64,000 nucleotides of DNA from Microbacterium faecale (GTDB lineage Bacteria; Actinomycetota; Actinomycetes; Actinomycetales; Microbacteriaceae): assembly GCF_014640975.1 (NCBI RefSeq), contig NZ_BMHO01000001.1, forward strand, positions 2,552,166 through 2,616,165. Reading direction: 5' to 3'. The notes under the pieces were generated by a model that was not told where the DNA came from, searched no databases, and worked only from the letters and a program-made list of their open reading frames with translations. Below are positions 24,586 through 32,334 of this stretch, piece after piece; the first letter of the stretch is position 1; each line of letters begins with the position of its first letter. A program made the position numbers and the translations under genes.

Positions 24586-25341
24586 ATGATGAGTTCCCCC
24601 GTTCCCGCCCGGCGCGGCTCTTCGCGCCTGCGTGCCCTGGTCGCGCTCGGCGCAGCCGTGCTCCTGACGTCGTTCCTCACGCCGACCGCGGCGTTCGGCC
24701 ACTCCTCTGTCGTCGGCTCGTCCCCGGAGGGCGCGACAGGAGAGCCCGGAATCGTCGAGGTTCTTCCCGAGAACGTGTCCGTCACATTCTCTGACGACCT
24801 GACCGAGCCGCTGCCGGCGGACCAGCAGCAGGGCGCAGAGTCGAACACCCAGATCCGCGTGTTCGACGAGACGTGCGCCGCGGTCGCCGATCTCGGCGCC
24901 GATGAGCTCGCCGGACTCGCCGAGGGTGCGGTCGACTGCCGCAACTACGCCACGGGCGACGCGGTCGTCGAGGGCCCCACGCTCTCGCAGGGCCTCGACG
25001 TGGCCGGCGCGCCGGCCGGCACCTTCACGGTCGTCTGGCAGGCGGTCTACGGGGACGGACATCCGGGCAGCGGGGCGTTCACCTTCGTCGCCGAGAGCGC
25101 CGCGTCCGCGGAAGAGACACCAGCGCCCGCCGAACCCACCGCGGAGGACTCCCCCGCACCGACGGCTAACGCGAACGACACACCGTCGACCGAGACGACG
25201 ACAGGCGCCGACGCCGCAGCGGATGCCGATGATCAGGGCACGCCCGCCGCGCCAATCATCGTGGCGATCGTCGGCGGCGCGATCGTCCTCGCACTGATCG
25301 CATTCATCGTCGTCATGATCGCTCGGTCGCGGCGGTCGTGA
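24586..25341 (+). CDS. CopC-domain protein with C-terminal anchor
   Basis: Exported protein of 251 residues. A signal peptide is followed by the mature N-terminus HSSVVGSSPEGATG, which has the conserved first histidine of CopC copper-binding proteins. A CopC beta-barrel follows, with GTFTVVWQAVYGDGHPGSGA as its last strands. A Pro/Ala/Thr-rich linker and one membrane segment at the C-terminus finish the protein. Many actinobacterial CopC-like proteins are of this form and their copper role is untested. It carries two cysteines, in DETCAAV and VDCRNY, which may form a disulfide. No copD or copper regulator is nearby. Confidence 0.85.
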   Translation: MMSSPVPARRGSSRLRALVALGAAVLLTSFLTPTAAFGHSSVVGSSPEGATGEPGIVEVLPENVSVTFSDDLTEPLPADQQQGAESNTQIRVFDETCAAVADLGADELAGLAEGAVDCRNYATGDAVVEGPTLSQGLDVAGAPAGTFTVVWQAVYGDGHPGSGAFTFVAESAASAEETPAPAEPTAEDSPAPTANANDTPSTETTTGADAAADADDQGTPAAPIIVAIVGGAIVLALIAFIVVMIARSRRS

Positions 25342-25371
25342 CGGCCGCGACACTGGCACCCGCGAAGCGAT

Positions 25372-25377
25372 TAGGCT
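25372..25377 (+). promoter_or_regulatory. -10 box TAGGCT, leaderless start at 25384
   Basis: TAGGCT is followed by six bases and the lpd ATG, without a ribosome site. Confidence 0.65.
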
Positions 25378-25383
25378 GAGAAC

Positions 25384-26781
25384 ATGGCTCACCACGACGT
25401 CGTCATCCTCGGCGCTGGCCCCGGCGGTTACGTCGCGGCCGTACGCGCCTCCCAGCTCGGCCTGAACGCCGCGATCATCGAGGAGAAGTACTGGGGAGGT
25501 GTGTGCCTCAACGTGGGGTGCATCCCCTCGAAATCGCTCCTCAAGAACGCGGAGCTCGCGCATACGTTCACCCACAAGGCTGACTTCTTCGGCATCTCCG
25601 GCGATGTGTCCTTCGACTTCGGCGCGGCGCACGATCGCAGCCGCAAGGTCGCGCAGACGCACGTCAAGGGGATCCACTTCCTCATGAAGAAGAACAAGGT
25701 CACCGAATACGAAGGTCGCGGCACCTTCGTCGACGCGAAGACGATCGACGTCGCACTCTCGGACGGATCGACCGAGCAGGTGACCGCCGACAACGTCATC
25801 ATCGCGACGGGGTCGACCGTGCGCTCGCTGCCCGGCATCTCCCTCACCGACAACATCGTGTCGTACGAGGAGCAGATCCTCTCACGCGAGCTGCCGAACT
25901 CGATCGTCATCGTCGGCGCCGGCGCGATCGGCATGGAGTTCGCGTACATCCTGTCGAACTACGGCGTGAAGGTCACGATCATCGAGTTCCTCGATCGCGC
26001 CCTGCCGAACGAGGATCCGGACGTGTCGAAGGAGATCGCGAAGCAGTACAAGAAGTACGGCATCGACATCCTCACCTCGACGTCCGTCACGGGCGCCGAG
26101 GACAACGGATCCAGCGTGCACGTCACCTACAAGAAGAACGACGGCACCGAGGGCGAGATCGACGTGGACAAGGTGCTCATGTCGGTCGGGTTCGCCCCGC
26201 GCACCGAGGGCTACGGCCTCGAGAACACCGGTGTGAAGCTCACCGAACGCGGTGCCATCGACATCGACGATCACATGCGCACGAACGTCGACGGCGTCTA
26301 CGCGATCGGCGACGTGACCGCGAAGCTGCAGCTCGCGCACGTGGCGGAGGCCCAGGCCGTCGTCGCGGCCGAGACCATGGGCGGTGCCGAGACGCAGACG
26401 CTCGGTGACTACCGCATGATGCCGCGCGCGACGTTCTGCTCGCCGCAGGTCGCGAGCTTCGGTCTCACCGAGGAGCAGGCCAAGGAGGCCGGTCACGACA
26501 TCAAGGTCGTGAAGTTCCCGTTCAGCGCCAACGGCAAGGCGAACGGTCTCGGCGACGCCGTCGGTTTCGTCAAGCTCATCGCCGACACGGAGCACCTCGA
26601 GCTGCTCGGCGGTCACATGATCGGACCCGACGTGTCGGAGCTGCTGCCCGAGCTCACGCTCGCGCAGAAGTGGGACCTCACCGCGGTCGAGGCCGCGCGC
26701 AACGTCCACACGCACCCGACGCTCTCCGAGGCGCTGCAGGAGGGCTTCCACGGCCTTGCCGGCCACATGATCAACATGTGA
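25384..26781 (+). CDS. lpd: Dihydrolipoyl dehydrogenase (E3)
   Basis: FAD enzyme of 465 residues that reoxidizes dihydrolipoamide in pyruvate and 2-oxoglutarate dehydrogenase complexes. FAD-binding is seen in [20 protein letters not shown]. The redox-active disulfide is in [13 protein letters not shown]. The NAD-binding motif is [14 protein letters not shown]. The C-terminal His-Glu pair is in [10 protein letters not shown]. It is a single gene with a strong terminator. Proximity to the GarA-like FHA gene, whose relatives control the 2-oxoglutarate dehydrogenase complex, is suggestive. Confidence 0.97.
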   Translation: MAHHDVVILGAGPGGYVAAVRASQLGLNAAIIEEKYWGGVCLNVGCIPSKSLLKNAELAHTFTHKADFFGISGDVSFDFGAAHDRSRKVAQTHVKGIHFLMKKNKVTEYEGRGTFVDAKTIDVALSDGSTEQVTADNVIIATGSTVRSLPGISLTDNIVSYEEQILSRELPNSIVIVGAGAIGMEFAYILSNYGVKVTIIEFLDRALPNEDPDVSKEIAKQYKKYGIDILTSTSVTGAEDNGSSVHVTYKKNDGTEGEIDVDKVLMSVGFAPRTEGYGLENTGVKLTERGAIDIDDHMRTNVDGVYAIGDVTAKLQLAHVAEAQAVVAAETMGGAETQTLGDYRMMPRATFCSPQVASFGLTEEQAKEAGHDIKVVKFPFSANGKANGLGDAVGFVKLIADTEHLELLGGHMIGPDVSELLPELTLAQKWDLTAVEAARNVHTHPTLSEALQEGFHGLAGHMINM

Positions 26782-26794
26782 TCCACTCGCCTCG

Positions 26795-26836
26795 AAACGA
26801 CAGGGCCCGGACCTTTCGGTCCGGGCCCTGTCGTTT
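26795..26836. terminator. Strong bidirectional terminator
   Basis: Perfect inverted repeat with 19-base arms (including AAA/TTT ends) and a four-base loop TTTC, between the convergent lpd and CYTH genes. The flanking A/T bases allow function on both strands. Confidence 0.93.
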
Positions 26837-26845
26837 CCGTGGACG

Positions 26846-27445
26846 CTACTGACCGAGCGCGCGAGCGAGCTTCGAGGCCGACGACGCGGGACGCGCCCCG
26901 CTGGCGAGCGCAACGCGTTCGACCTCGGCGAAGAAGCCCTCGATGTCGTCGGGCACGGCCGGGCCGAGCTCGATCTCCCATTCGCACCATTCTCGGTCGA
27001 TTCCCTCGCGCAGGTCGCTCGCCCGCACGCGATCATCGACGAACTCAGCGACCGTACGTCCGTCCGCGTCGAGCAGTTCGTACACCGTGCGGTCGTTGAC
27101 GATGCGCGCGAGCGGTTCGAGCGGATCCGTCGTCCACTCCGCGATCTCTTCGCGCAGGCCGTCTGGCACGTCTTCGGCGAGGGGCCAGACGAGCTCGACG
27201 CGGCCGCCGTGAATGAGCGGGCCCTTGATGTGCCACCCTTCGTCCGGCCCGCCCGTGCGGCGCCGCACGGCAACTCCCGCGTGCGCAAGCGCCAGATCGG
27301 CGGTGTCGAGATAGGCCGCATCGAGATGCCGGTCCTCCCCCGCCGAGACGCGCGCGACGGCACTGAGCTGCGTCCAGTCGGGCACGGGGGTCCCCTCGTG
27401 CACGTCGAACTTCTTCTCGATCTCCACGGAGCGTTCGGGACTCAT
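26846..27445 (-). CDS. CYTH-domain protein
   Basis: A 199-residue protein of the CYTH (triphosphate tunnel metalloenzyme) family. The family ExExK motif is in VEIEKKF at the N-terminus. Other basic/acidic strands of the tunnel are VRRRTGGPDEGWHIKGP, VAEFVDDRV and WCEWEIELG. Members hydrolyse thiamine triphosphate, tripolyphosphate or similar compounds, and the substrate here is not known. The start MSPERSVEIEKKF was chosen from family alignment and a leaderless -10 box; longer in-frame extensions are not protein-like. Confidence 0.88.
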   Translation of the reverse strand: MSPERSVEIEKKFDVHEGTPVPDWTQLSAVARVSAGEDRHLDAAYLDTADLALAHAGVAVRRRTGGPDEGWHIKGPLIHGGRVELVWPLAEDVPDGLREEIAEWTTDPLEPLARIVNDRTVYELLDADGRTVAEFVDDRVRASDLREGIDREWCEWEIELGPAVPDDIEGFFAEVERVALASGARPASSASKLARALGQ

Positions 27446-27451
27446 ACCCTG

Positions 27452-27457
27452 AGGGTA
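27452..27457 (-). promoter_or_regulatory. -10 box TACCCT, leaderless start at 27445
   Basis: On the minus strand TACCCT is followed by six bases and the CYTH ATG. Confidence 0.5.
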
Positions 27458-27482
27458 CGCCCCCACCCGGGCATGAGTGCGG

Positions 27483-28571
27483 TCAACGGCCGGCGGCTCG
27501 CTCGTTCTGCGCGCGCTTGTCCCGGCGACGCGCGACCTTCTCACGTTCGCGACGCTCGTCCTCGCGTGCGGCGCGCAGCGCATCGCTGGCGACGCGAATG
27601 TCACGCTCAGCGGTGCGCACCATGCGCTGTTTGAAGGTCTCGGCCCCGAACCTCTCGCCGACGCGATCGTTCTCTTCCTCGACAGAGACGACGATGTACG
27701 CACAGGCGATGAGCACCACCTGTGCCGAGAAGTTGAACCACAGCAGCAGAGCGATGAGTGACGCGAAAGAACCGAGCAGCGGGTTGTTGTCGGCGCCGCC
27801 GATGAACAGGCCCGACGCCTGCTGCAGGATCACGAGCCCGGCGGCTCCGATGAGCGCGCCCGGGATCATCGTGCGCACGCGGGCCTTCACCCCGGACTGC
27901 AGCCAGAACAGCCACGCGATGACGACGGCGTCGAGTGTGAACGTCACCAGCACGGTGCCAGCGCGCGTGAGCAGTTCCGCGCCACCACCGCTCGTCATCC
28001 CCGCCCACGCGAGGATCGGGTCGATGAACGCCGACCCGAGGAACGACACCACGGCCGAGGCGACGAGAAGCACACCGACGGAGAGGGCGAAGAGCAGGTC
28101 AAAGGCGCGCATGATCAGCGCGTTGGAATTCTCGTGACGCGTCCCCGCGACCATGCGGATCGAGATACGGAAGTTGCCGACGGCGCTCACCAGCGCCCAC
28201 ATGAGGGCGACGACAGCGATGATTCCGGCGACGAGGTTCTCGGATCCGAGCGTCGTGGCCTGGCTCACATCGATGAGGCCGGTCCGGCCGTCTCCCGTGC
28301 CGCCGCCGTCATCGGTCTTCAGAAGACCGGGCACGACGCCGTTCACCGTCTCGATGAGGGCGTCCCACAGGTCGTCGCGCGTCGACAGCCAGATCGCCGC
28401 AGCGGAGAACCCGAGAAGCACGGCGGCGAACACGGCGAACAGCATGCGGAACGTAATCGCCGCGGCGAGGAGGCCGCCGCGGTGGTCGCTGAAGAGGAAG
28501 AATGCACGCACGATCCGCAGTCGCAACACGCGCTTCATCGCCTGGTCAACGAAAGCCATCACCTTCCCCAT
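27483..28571 (-). CDS. YihY/BrkB family membrane protein
   Basis: Polytopic membrane protein of 362 residues with about six membrane segments. The YihY/BrkB family signature is present near the N-terminus (HRGGLLAAAITFRMLFAVFA) and in the last helices (LIALLLWFNFSAQVVLIACA). A basic cytoplasmic C-terminal tail of about 60 residues follows. The family, once misnamed ribonuclease BN, has no established activity. The GTG or ATG region around 28571 gives MGKVMAF; an internal ATG at the fifth codon is an alternative. It lies 10 bases after the prepilin peptidase gene in the same direction. Confidence 0.9.
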   Translation of the reverse strand: MGKVMAFVDQAMKRVLRLRIVRAFFLFSDHRGGLLAAAITFRMLFAVFAAVLLGFSAAAIWLSTRDDLWDALIETVNGVVPGLLKTDDGGGTGDGRTGLIDVSQATTLGSENLVAGIIAVVALMWALVSAVGNFRISIRMVAGTRHENSNALIMRAFDLLFALSVGVLLVASAVVSFLGSAFIDPILAWAGMTSGGGAELLTRAGTVLVTFTLDAVVIAWLFWLQSGVKARVRTMIPGALIGAAGLVILQQASGLFIGGADNNPLLGSFASLIALLLWFNFSAQVVLIACAYIVVSVEEENDRVGERFGAETFKQRMVRTAERDIRVASDALRAAREDERREREKVARRRDKRAQNERAAGR

Positions 28572-28581
28572 GCTCGCCAGA

Positions 28582-29046
28582 TTACGTGACGGCGAGGCCG
28601 AGGACCGCTCCGAGGATGATGCACGGGCCGAACGCGATGTGCGTCGAGCGCGTGCCGCGGCCGGTGACGATCACTCCGACGGCCCACAGCCCGCCCACCA
28701 CGAACGCGAGTACGGCACCCACGACGAGGGCGAGCCCGCCGTCCCACCCCAGGATCAGCCCGGTCGGGAGGGCGAGTTTGACGTCGCCAGCGCCGAGAGA
28801 CCCTCGGCTCGCGACGCGGAGCACGAGGTAGAACCCACCGAGCAGCAGCGCTCCCAGCGCCCCGCTCACGAGCGGCGCGACGGATCCGGTGACGGCAGCC
28901 GCGAGCGCGCACAGCACGGCGATCGCTACCGCCGTCGGCGCCACGATCCGGTTCGGTAACCGGTGCTCGCTGATGTCGATGTGCGTCAGCCATGCACCCA
29001 CGGCGACGAACCCCAGCTGGGCAGTCACGAGCAGCGCATCGGTCAC
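28582..29046 (-). CDS. Prepilin peptidase (A24 family)
   Basis: Short membrane aspartic peptidase of 154 residues with about five membrane segments. The two catalytic aspartates lie in DISEHRLPNRI and GAGDVKLA, as in the A24 family. It lacks the N-terminal methylase domain of PilD, like TadV/CpaA-type enzymes. No pilin, Tad or type II secretion genes are found in the window, so its substrate is probably encoded elsewhere. Confidence 0.9.
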   Translation of the reverse strand: MTDALLVTAQLGFVAVGAWLTHIDISEHRLPNRIVAPTAVAIAVLCALAAAVTGSVAPLVSGALGALLLGGFYLVLRVASRGSLGAGDVKLALPTGLILGWDGGLALVVGAVLAFVVGGLWAVGVIVTGRGTRSTHIAFGPCIILGAVLGLAVT

Positions 29047-29118
29047 GCCGCCAGATTAGGGACCCGCGGCGGGGTCGACTTCATGCCTGTGGAGAACGTG
29101 GGGCGAGGGCGTGGCTCT

Positions 29119-29595
29119 CTAGTCGCCGAGCCGGTTGCGCGTGCGCATGGCGCGCTCGGCCTCGCGCTTGTCCTGGCGTTCGCGCAGGGTCTGGCGCTTG
29201 TCGTACTGCGTCTTGCCCTTGGCGATCGCGATCTCGACCTTCGCGCGGCCGTCGGAGAAGTACAGCCGGAGGGGCACGAGCGTATAGCCGCCAGCCGCCG
29301 CCTTCTGACCGATCTTGACGATCTCGTCCTTGTGCAGCAACAGCTTGCGCTGACGCTTCGCGGCGTGGTTCGTCCAGGTGCCTTGTGAATACTGCGGGAT
29401 GTTCACCTGGTCGAGCCAGGCCTCGCCCTTGTCGACGAAGGCGTATCCGTCGGTGAGGTTGGCGTGTCCGGCCCGAAGCGACTTCACCTCGGTTCCGGTG
29501 AGCACGATGCCCGCCTCGTACGTCTTCTCGATCGCGTACTCGTGGCGCGCGCGGCGGTTCACCGCCACCACCTTCTCGCCCTTCTCACGTGCCAT
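29119..29595 (-). CDS. smpB: SsrA-binding protein SmpB
   Basis: A 158-residue partner of tmRNA in rescue of stalled ribosomes. The family motifs are present: [39 protein letters not shown] and a basic C-terminal tail ([20 protein letters not shown]). A GGAGGTGAG ribosome site precedes the ATG. It lies downstream of ftsEX, the usual actinobacterial order. I looked for a tmRNA gene nearby and saw none. Confidence 0.97.
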   Translation of the reverse strand: MAREKGEKVVAVNRRARHEYAIEKTYEAGIVLTGTEVKSLRAGHANLTDGYAFVDKGEAWLDQVNIPQYSQGTWTNHAAKRQRKLLLHKDEIVKIGQKAAAGGYTLVPLRLYFSDGRAKVEIAIAKGKTQYDKRQTLRERQDKREAERAMRTRNRLGD

Positions 29596-29649
29596 GCACT
29601 CACCTCCCAGTTCGACTCGGCAACAGCCGTTCAGTCTATCGGGTTGGAT

Positions 29650-30561
29650 CTAGGCGCGCAGCCACCGGCGGATCGCCACGCCCGCAGAGATCGCCGCGAG
29701 CACGACACCGAGCCCCACGATGATCGGCACGACGTACCACGCGTCGGCCAACGTGATCCACGGAATCGCACCGGCTTCGCGTGACAGATAGTCCTCGACG
29801 CCGAAGCGCACGCCGACGAGAACGGTCGCACTCGCGAGCGCCGCGCCGACGAAGGCGGCAATGACCCCCTCGAGGACGAACGGGGTCTGGATCGTGCCAT
29901 TCGATGCTCCGACGAGCCTCATGATCCCCACCTCGCGTCGCCGTGCGAACGCCGAGAGACGAATCGTCGTGGCGATGAGCAGGACCGCCGAGATGAGCAT
30001 GAGCGCCGCGATTCCGACCGCGATATAGGTCGCGATCGTGAGCGTCGAGAACAGCGGATCCAGGTATTCGAGCTGGTCCGCGATCTCCTCGACGCCCTGC
30101 ACGCCGCTGAACGCCTCGCGGATCACGTTCGTCTGCTCGGGGTTCAGGAGCTTCACGTGGAAGATCGCGCTCGTCTGCTCCACCGTGAGCAGGCCCGCGA
30201 GCTCCTCGTCGAATGTTTCGACGAGCGCCTCGTGCGCGTCCTCCTGCGATTCGAAGTCGTGCTGCTCGATGAACGGCGCGAGGGTGGATCCGCCGAGCCG
30301 CTCCTCGACCTGCGCGATCTGCTCCTCGGTCGCGGTGCCGTCAACGCACGTGTCGCCGTCCGAGATGGACGAACACATGTAGATGTCGACCTGCGCGCGG
30401 TCCTCGAAGTATTCGTTCGTCTTCTGGATCTGTGCCTGCATGAGTACGGCGGCGCCCACGAACGTCAGCGAGACGAACGTGACGAGGATCACCGACACCA
30501 CCATCGAGGCGTTCCGCCGGAGCCCCTGGAGCGCCTCCGAGAGGATGAGCGAGAGGTTCAC
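29650..30561 (-). CDS. ftsX: Cell division protein FtsX
   Basis: Membrane protein of 303 residues with four membrane segments: one near residues 20-42, then three in the C-terminal half. The extracellular domain between them (about residues 45-170) includes two cysteines, in MCSSISDGDTC, as in mycobacterial FtsX. With FtsE it activates wall hydrolases such as RipC at the septum. The ATG overlaps the ftsE stop codon (ATGA). The C-terminal FtsX domain has the family sequence RREVGIMRLVGASNGTIQTP. Confidence 0.96.
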   Translation of the reverse strand: MNLSLILSEALQGLRRNASMVVSVILVTFVSLTFVGAAVLMQAQIQKTNEYFEDRAQVDIYMCSSISDGDTCVDGTATEEQIAQVEERLGGSTLAPFIEQHDFESQEDAHEALVETFDEELAGLLTVEQTSAIFHVKLLNPEQTNVIREAFSGVQGVEEIADQLEYLDPLFSTLTIATYIAVGIAALMLISAVLLIATTIRLSAFARRREVGIMRLVGASNGTIQTPFVLEGVIAAFVGAALASATVLVGVRFGVEDYLSREAGAIPWITLADAWYVVPIIVGLGVVLAAISAGVAIRRWLRA

Positions 30562-31640
30562 GAGGTCGGTCCCACTTCGTCGTCGTCACGGTTCGGCAGC
30601 CCGAGCCGGTCGGCCATGCCGAGCTCATCGGGATGCACGTCGACCGCCGGGAACGCGGAGCGCGAGGGCGCCTCGTCTTCGGGCGCGACGTCCTCCTCGG
30701 CGGATTCGGTCTCAGCTTCGGGGATGTCGGCGGATTCGTGTGCGCGTTCGTCCTCGACGGCCTCGGCAGCGACGTCGTCGGGGCCGGCTCGTTCGGCCGT
30801 CTTCTCGGCGCTCGGCTCGGGCCGGATGTCGTCACCGCCACTGTCGGGTTCTGCCGCGGGCCCGGCGACTTCACGCTGTACGTCGAGGGCCGCGGTGAGC
30901 GCGGCGATCGCAGCTGCCCCACGTTCTGGCTCCGCGCGCAGCGTGCTGACCGCCGAGGTGTCGCCGTAGGACCCGCGCATCTCGTCGCGAACGAGGACGC
31001 CGCCCCGCAGTTCGAGCACTCGGCGCTGCATCTTGTCGACGAAGCCCGCCTCGTGCGTGGCCATGACGACCGTGGTGCCGCCGGCGTGGATCGCTTCCAG
31101 CACCCGCATGACCTCGACCGAGGTCGTCGGGTCGAGGTTTCCCGTCGGCTCGTCGGCGAGCAGAAGTTGAGGACGGTTGACGATCGCGCGCGCGATCGCG
31201 ATCCGCTGTTGCTCGCCACCGGACAGTTCGTGCGGCATGCGCTTGCCCATGCCCTCCAGTCCCACGCGCTCGAGCGCCTCAGGAACGGCGGACTTGATGA
31301 AGGCGCGCGAACGGCCGATCACCTTCAGCGCGAACGAGATGTTCTGCGTGACGGTCTTCGACGGCAGCAGCCGGAAGTCTTGGAACACGGCGCCGATGCT
31401 GCGACGGAAGAACGGAGTGCGGCGGTCGCTGAGCGAACGTGTGTCGCGCCCGAGGACGAGCACTCGCCCATCGGACGGGGTGTCCTCGCGCAGAATGAGG
31501 CGCAGGCACGACGATTTGCCGGACCCCGAGGCGCCCACGAGGAACACGAACTCGCCGCGCTCGATCTCGAAATCGACGGCGTCGAGCGCGGGGCGCTTGG
31601 TACCGCGATAGCGCTTGGTGACGTTTTCGAACCGGATCAT
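30558..31640 (-). CDS. ftsE: Cell division ATP-binding protein FtsE, with acidic C-terminal extension
   Basis: ABC-type ATPase that pairs with FtsX. Walker A is GASGSGKSS, the signature is LSGGEQQRIAIARA, and Walker B is LLLADEPTGNLD. The first 225 residues make a normal FtsE; M. tuberculosis FtsE is 229 residues. About 135 extra residues follow, rich in Glu, Ala, Asp and Pro, ending PNRDDDEVGPTS. The extension is likely unstructured and cytoplasmic. The reading frame is continuous into the ATGA overlap with ftsX, so the tail is not a frameshift product. Confidence 0.95.
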   Translation of the reverse strand: MIRFENVTKRYRGTKRPALDAVDFEIERGEFVFLVGASGSGKSSCLRLILREDTPSDGRVLVLGRDTRSLSDRRTPFFRRSIGAVFQDFRLLPSKTVTQNISFALKVIGRSRAFIKSAVPEALERVGLEGMGKRMPHELSGGEQQRIAIARAIVNRPQLLLADEPTGNLDPTTSVEVMRVLEAIHAGGTTVVMATHEAGFVDKMQRRVLELRGGVLVRDEMRGSYGDTSAVSTLRAEPERGAAAIAALTAALDVQREVAGPAAEPDSGGDDIRPEPSAEKTAERAGPDDVAAEAVEDERAHESADIPEAETESAEEDVAPEDEAPSRSAFPAVDVHPDELGMADRLGLPNRDDDEVGPTS

Positions 31641-31734
31641 GTCGTCACGAGGCTACGTGCCGGTTGCCCGCCCGGGCGGAATCGACATACCCATCAACCT
31701 GACAGTTCACGATGTTATGCGGCAGAATCGAGCT

Positions 31735-32322
31735 ATGGCCCGATCCTCCGACTCGACCGACGTCGACCCGCGGGCACTGCGCAGCCGCCGACTGCTACAC
31801 GATGCGATGAGGGATCTGCTCGCCCGGACCCCGCTCGCTGACATCGGCGTGGCCGAACTGTGTCGCGCGGCGGGTGTGCACCGTACGACGTTCTACGGAC
31901 ACTACGACAGCGTCGGCGACCTCGCCGCCGACGTGTACGCATCGATCATCGACGAGGCGAGTTCGGTTGTGCCCGCTCACGATGCGCCGTTGCCAGAGAT
32001 CTCGAACGACTACCTGCGCGCGACGGTGGCCGTGCTCGACGCCGTCGCCGCCGAGCGCGATGCGATCCGCGCCCTGCTCGACTCGTCCGTCTCGCTCAAC
32101 TTCCGCCAGCGCATGCGCACGCACTTCCTGAAGCGCGCCACCGACGCGATCGACGTGATCCGCGCACGCGGCGTCGACCTCCCCCGCGACGCGGCCGTCG
32201 GCGCGGCCGTGATCGCGGGGGGCACGGTCAGTGCGATCGAGCTATGGGCGCAGATCGACAGCGACGACGCCGAGACGTTCGCCGAACGGATCCGCGCGAA
32301 CATGCCTGCGTGGTGGCCGTAA
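31735..32322 (+). CDS. TetR-family regulator
   Basis: A 195-residue protein with an N-terminal helix-turn-helix (RSRRLLHDAMRDLLARTPLA, then VAELCRAAGVHRTTFYGHY) and a variable C-terminal domain (TetR_C subfamily with LNFRQRMRTHF). It is divergent from ftsE with only 94 bases between start codons and convergent with pepN. The ATG at 31735 was chosen over longer in-frame starts because it directly precedes the typical N-terminus. CAGAAT lies six bases before it, a possible weak leaderless -10 box. Its target is not clear. Confidence 0.88.
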   Translation: MARSSDSTDVDPRALRSRRLLHDAMRDLLARTPLADIGVAELCRAAGVHRTTFYGHYDSVGDLAADVYASIIDEASSVVPAHDAPLPEISNDYLRATVAVLDAVAAERDAIRALLDSSVSLNFRQRMRTHFLKRATDAIDVIRARGVDLPRDAAVGAAVIAGGTVSAIELWAQIDSDDAETFAERIRANMPAWWP

Positions 32323-32334
32323 GCCGTCCCCCGG

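Noticed and set aside
29046..31735. tmRNA (ssrA) gene near smpB
   Set aside because: No tmRNA-like ends or tag ORF found in the intergenic spaces, which are all short.
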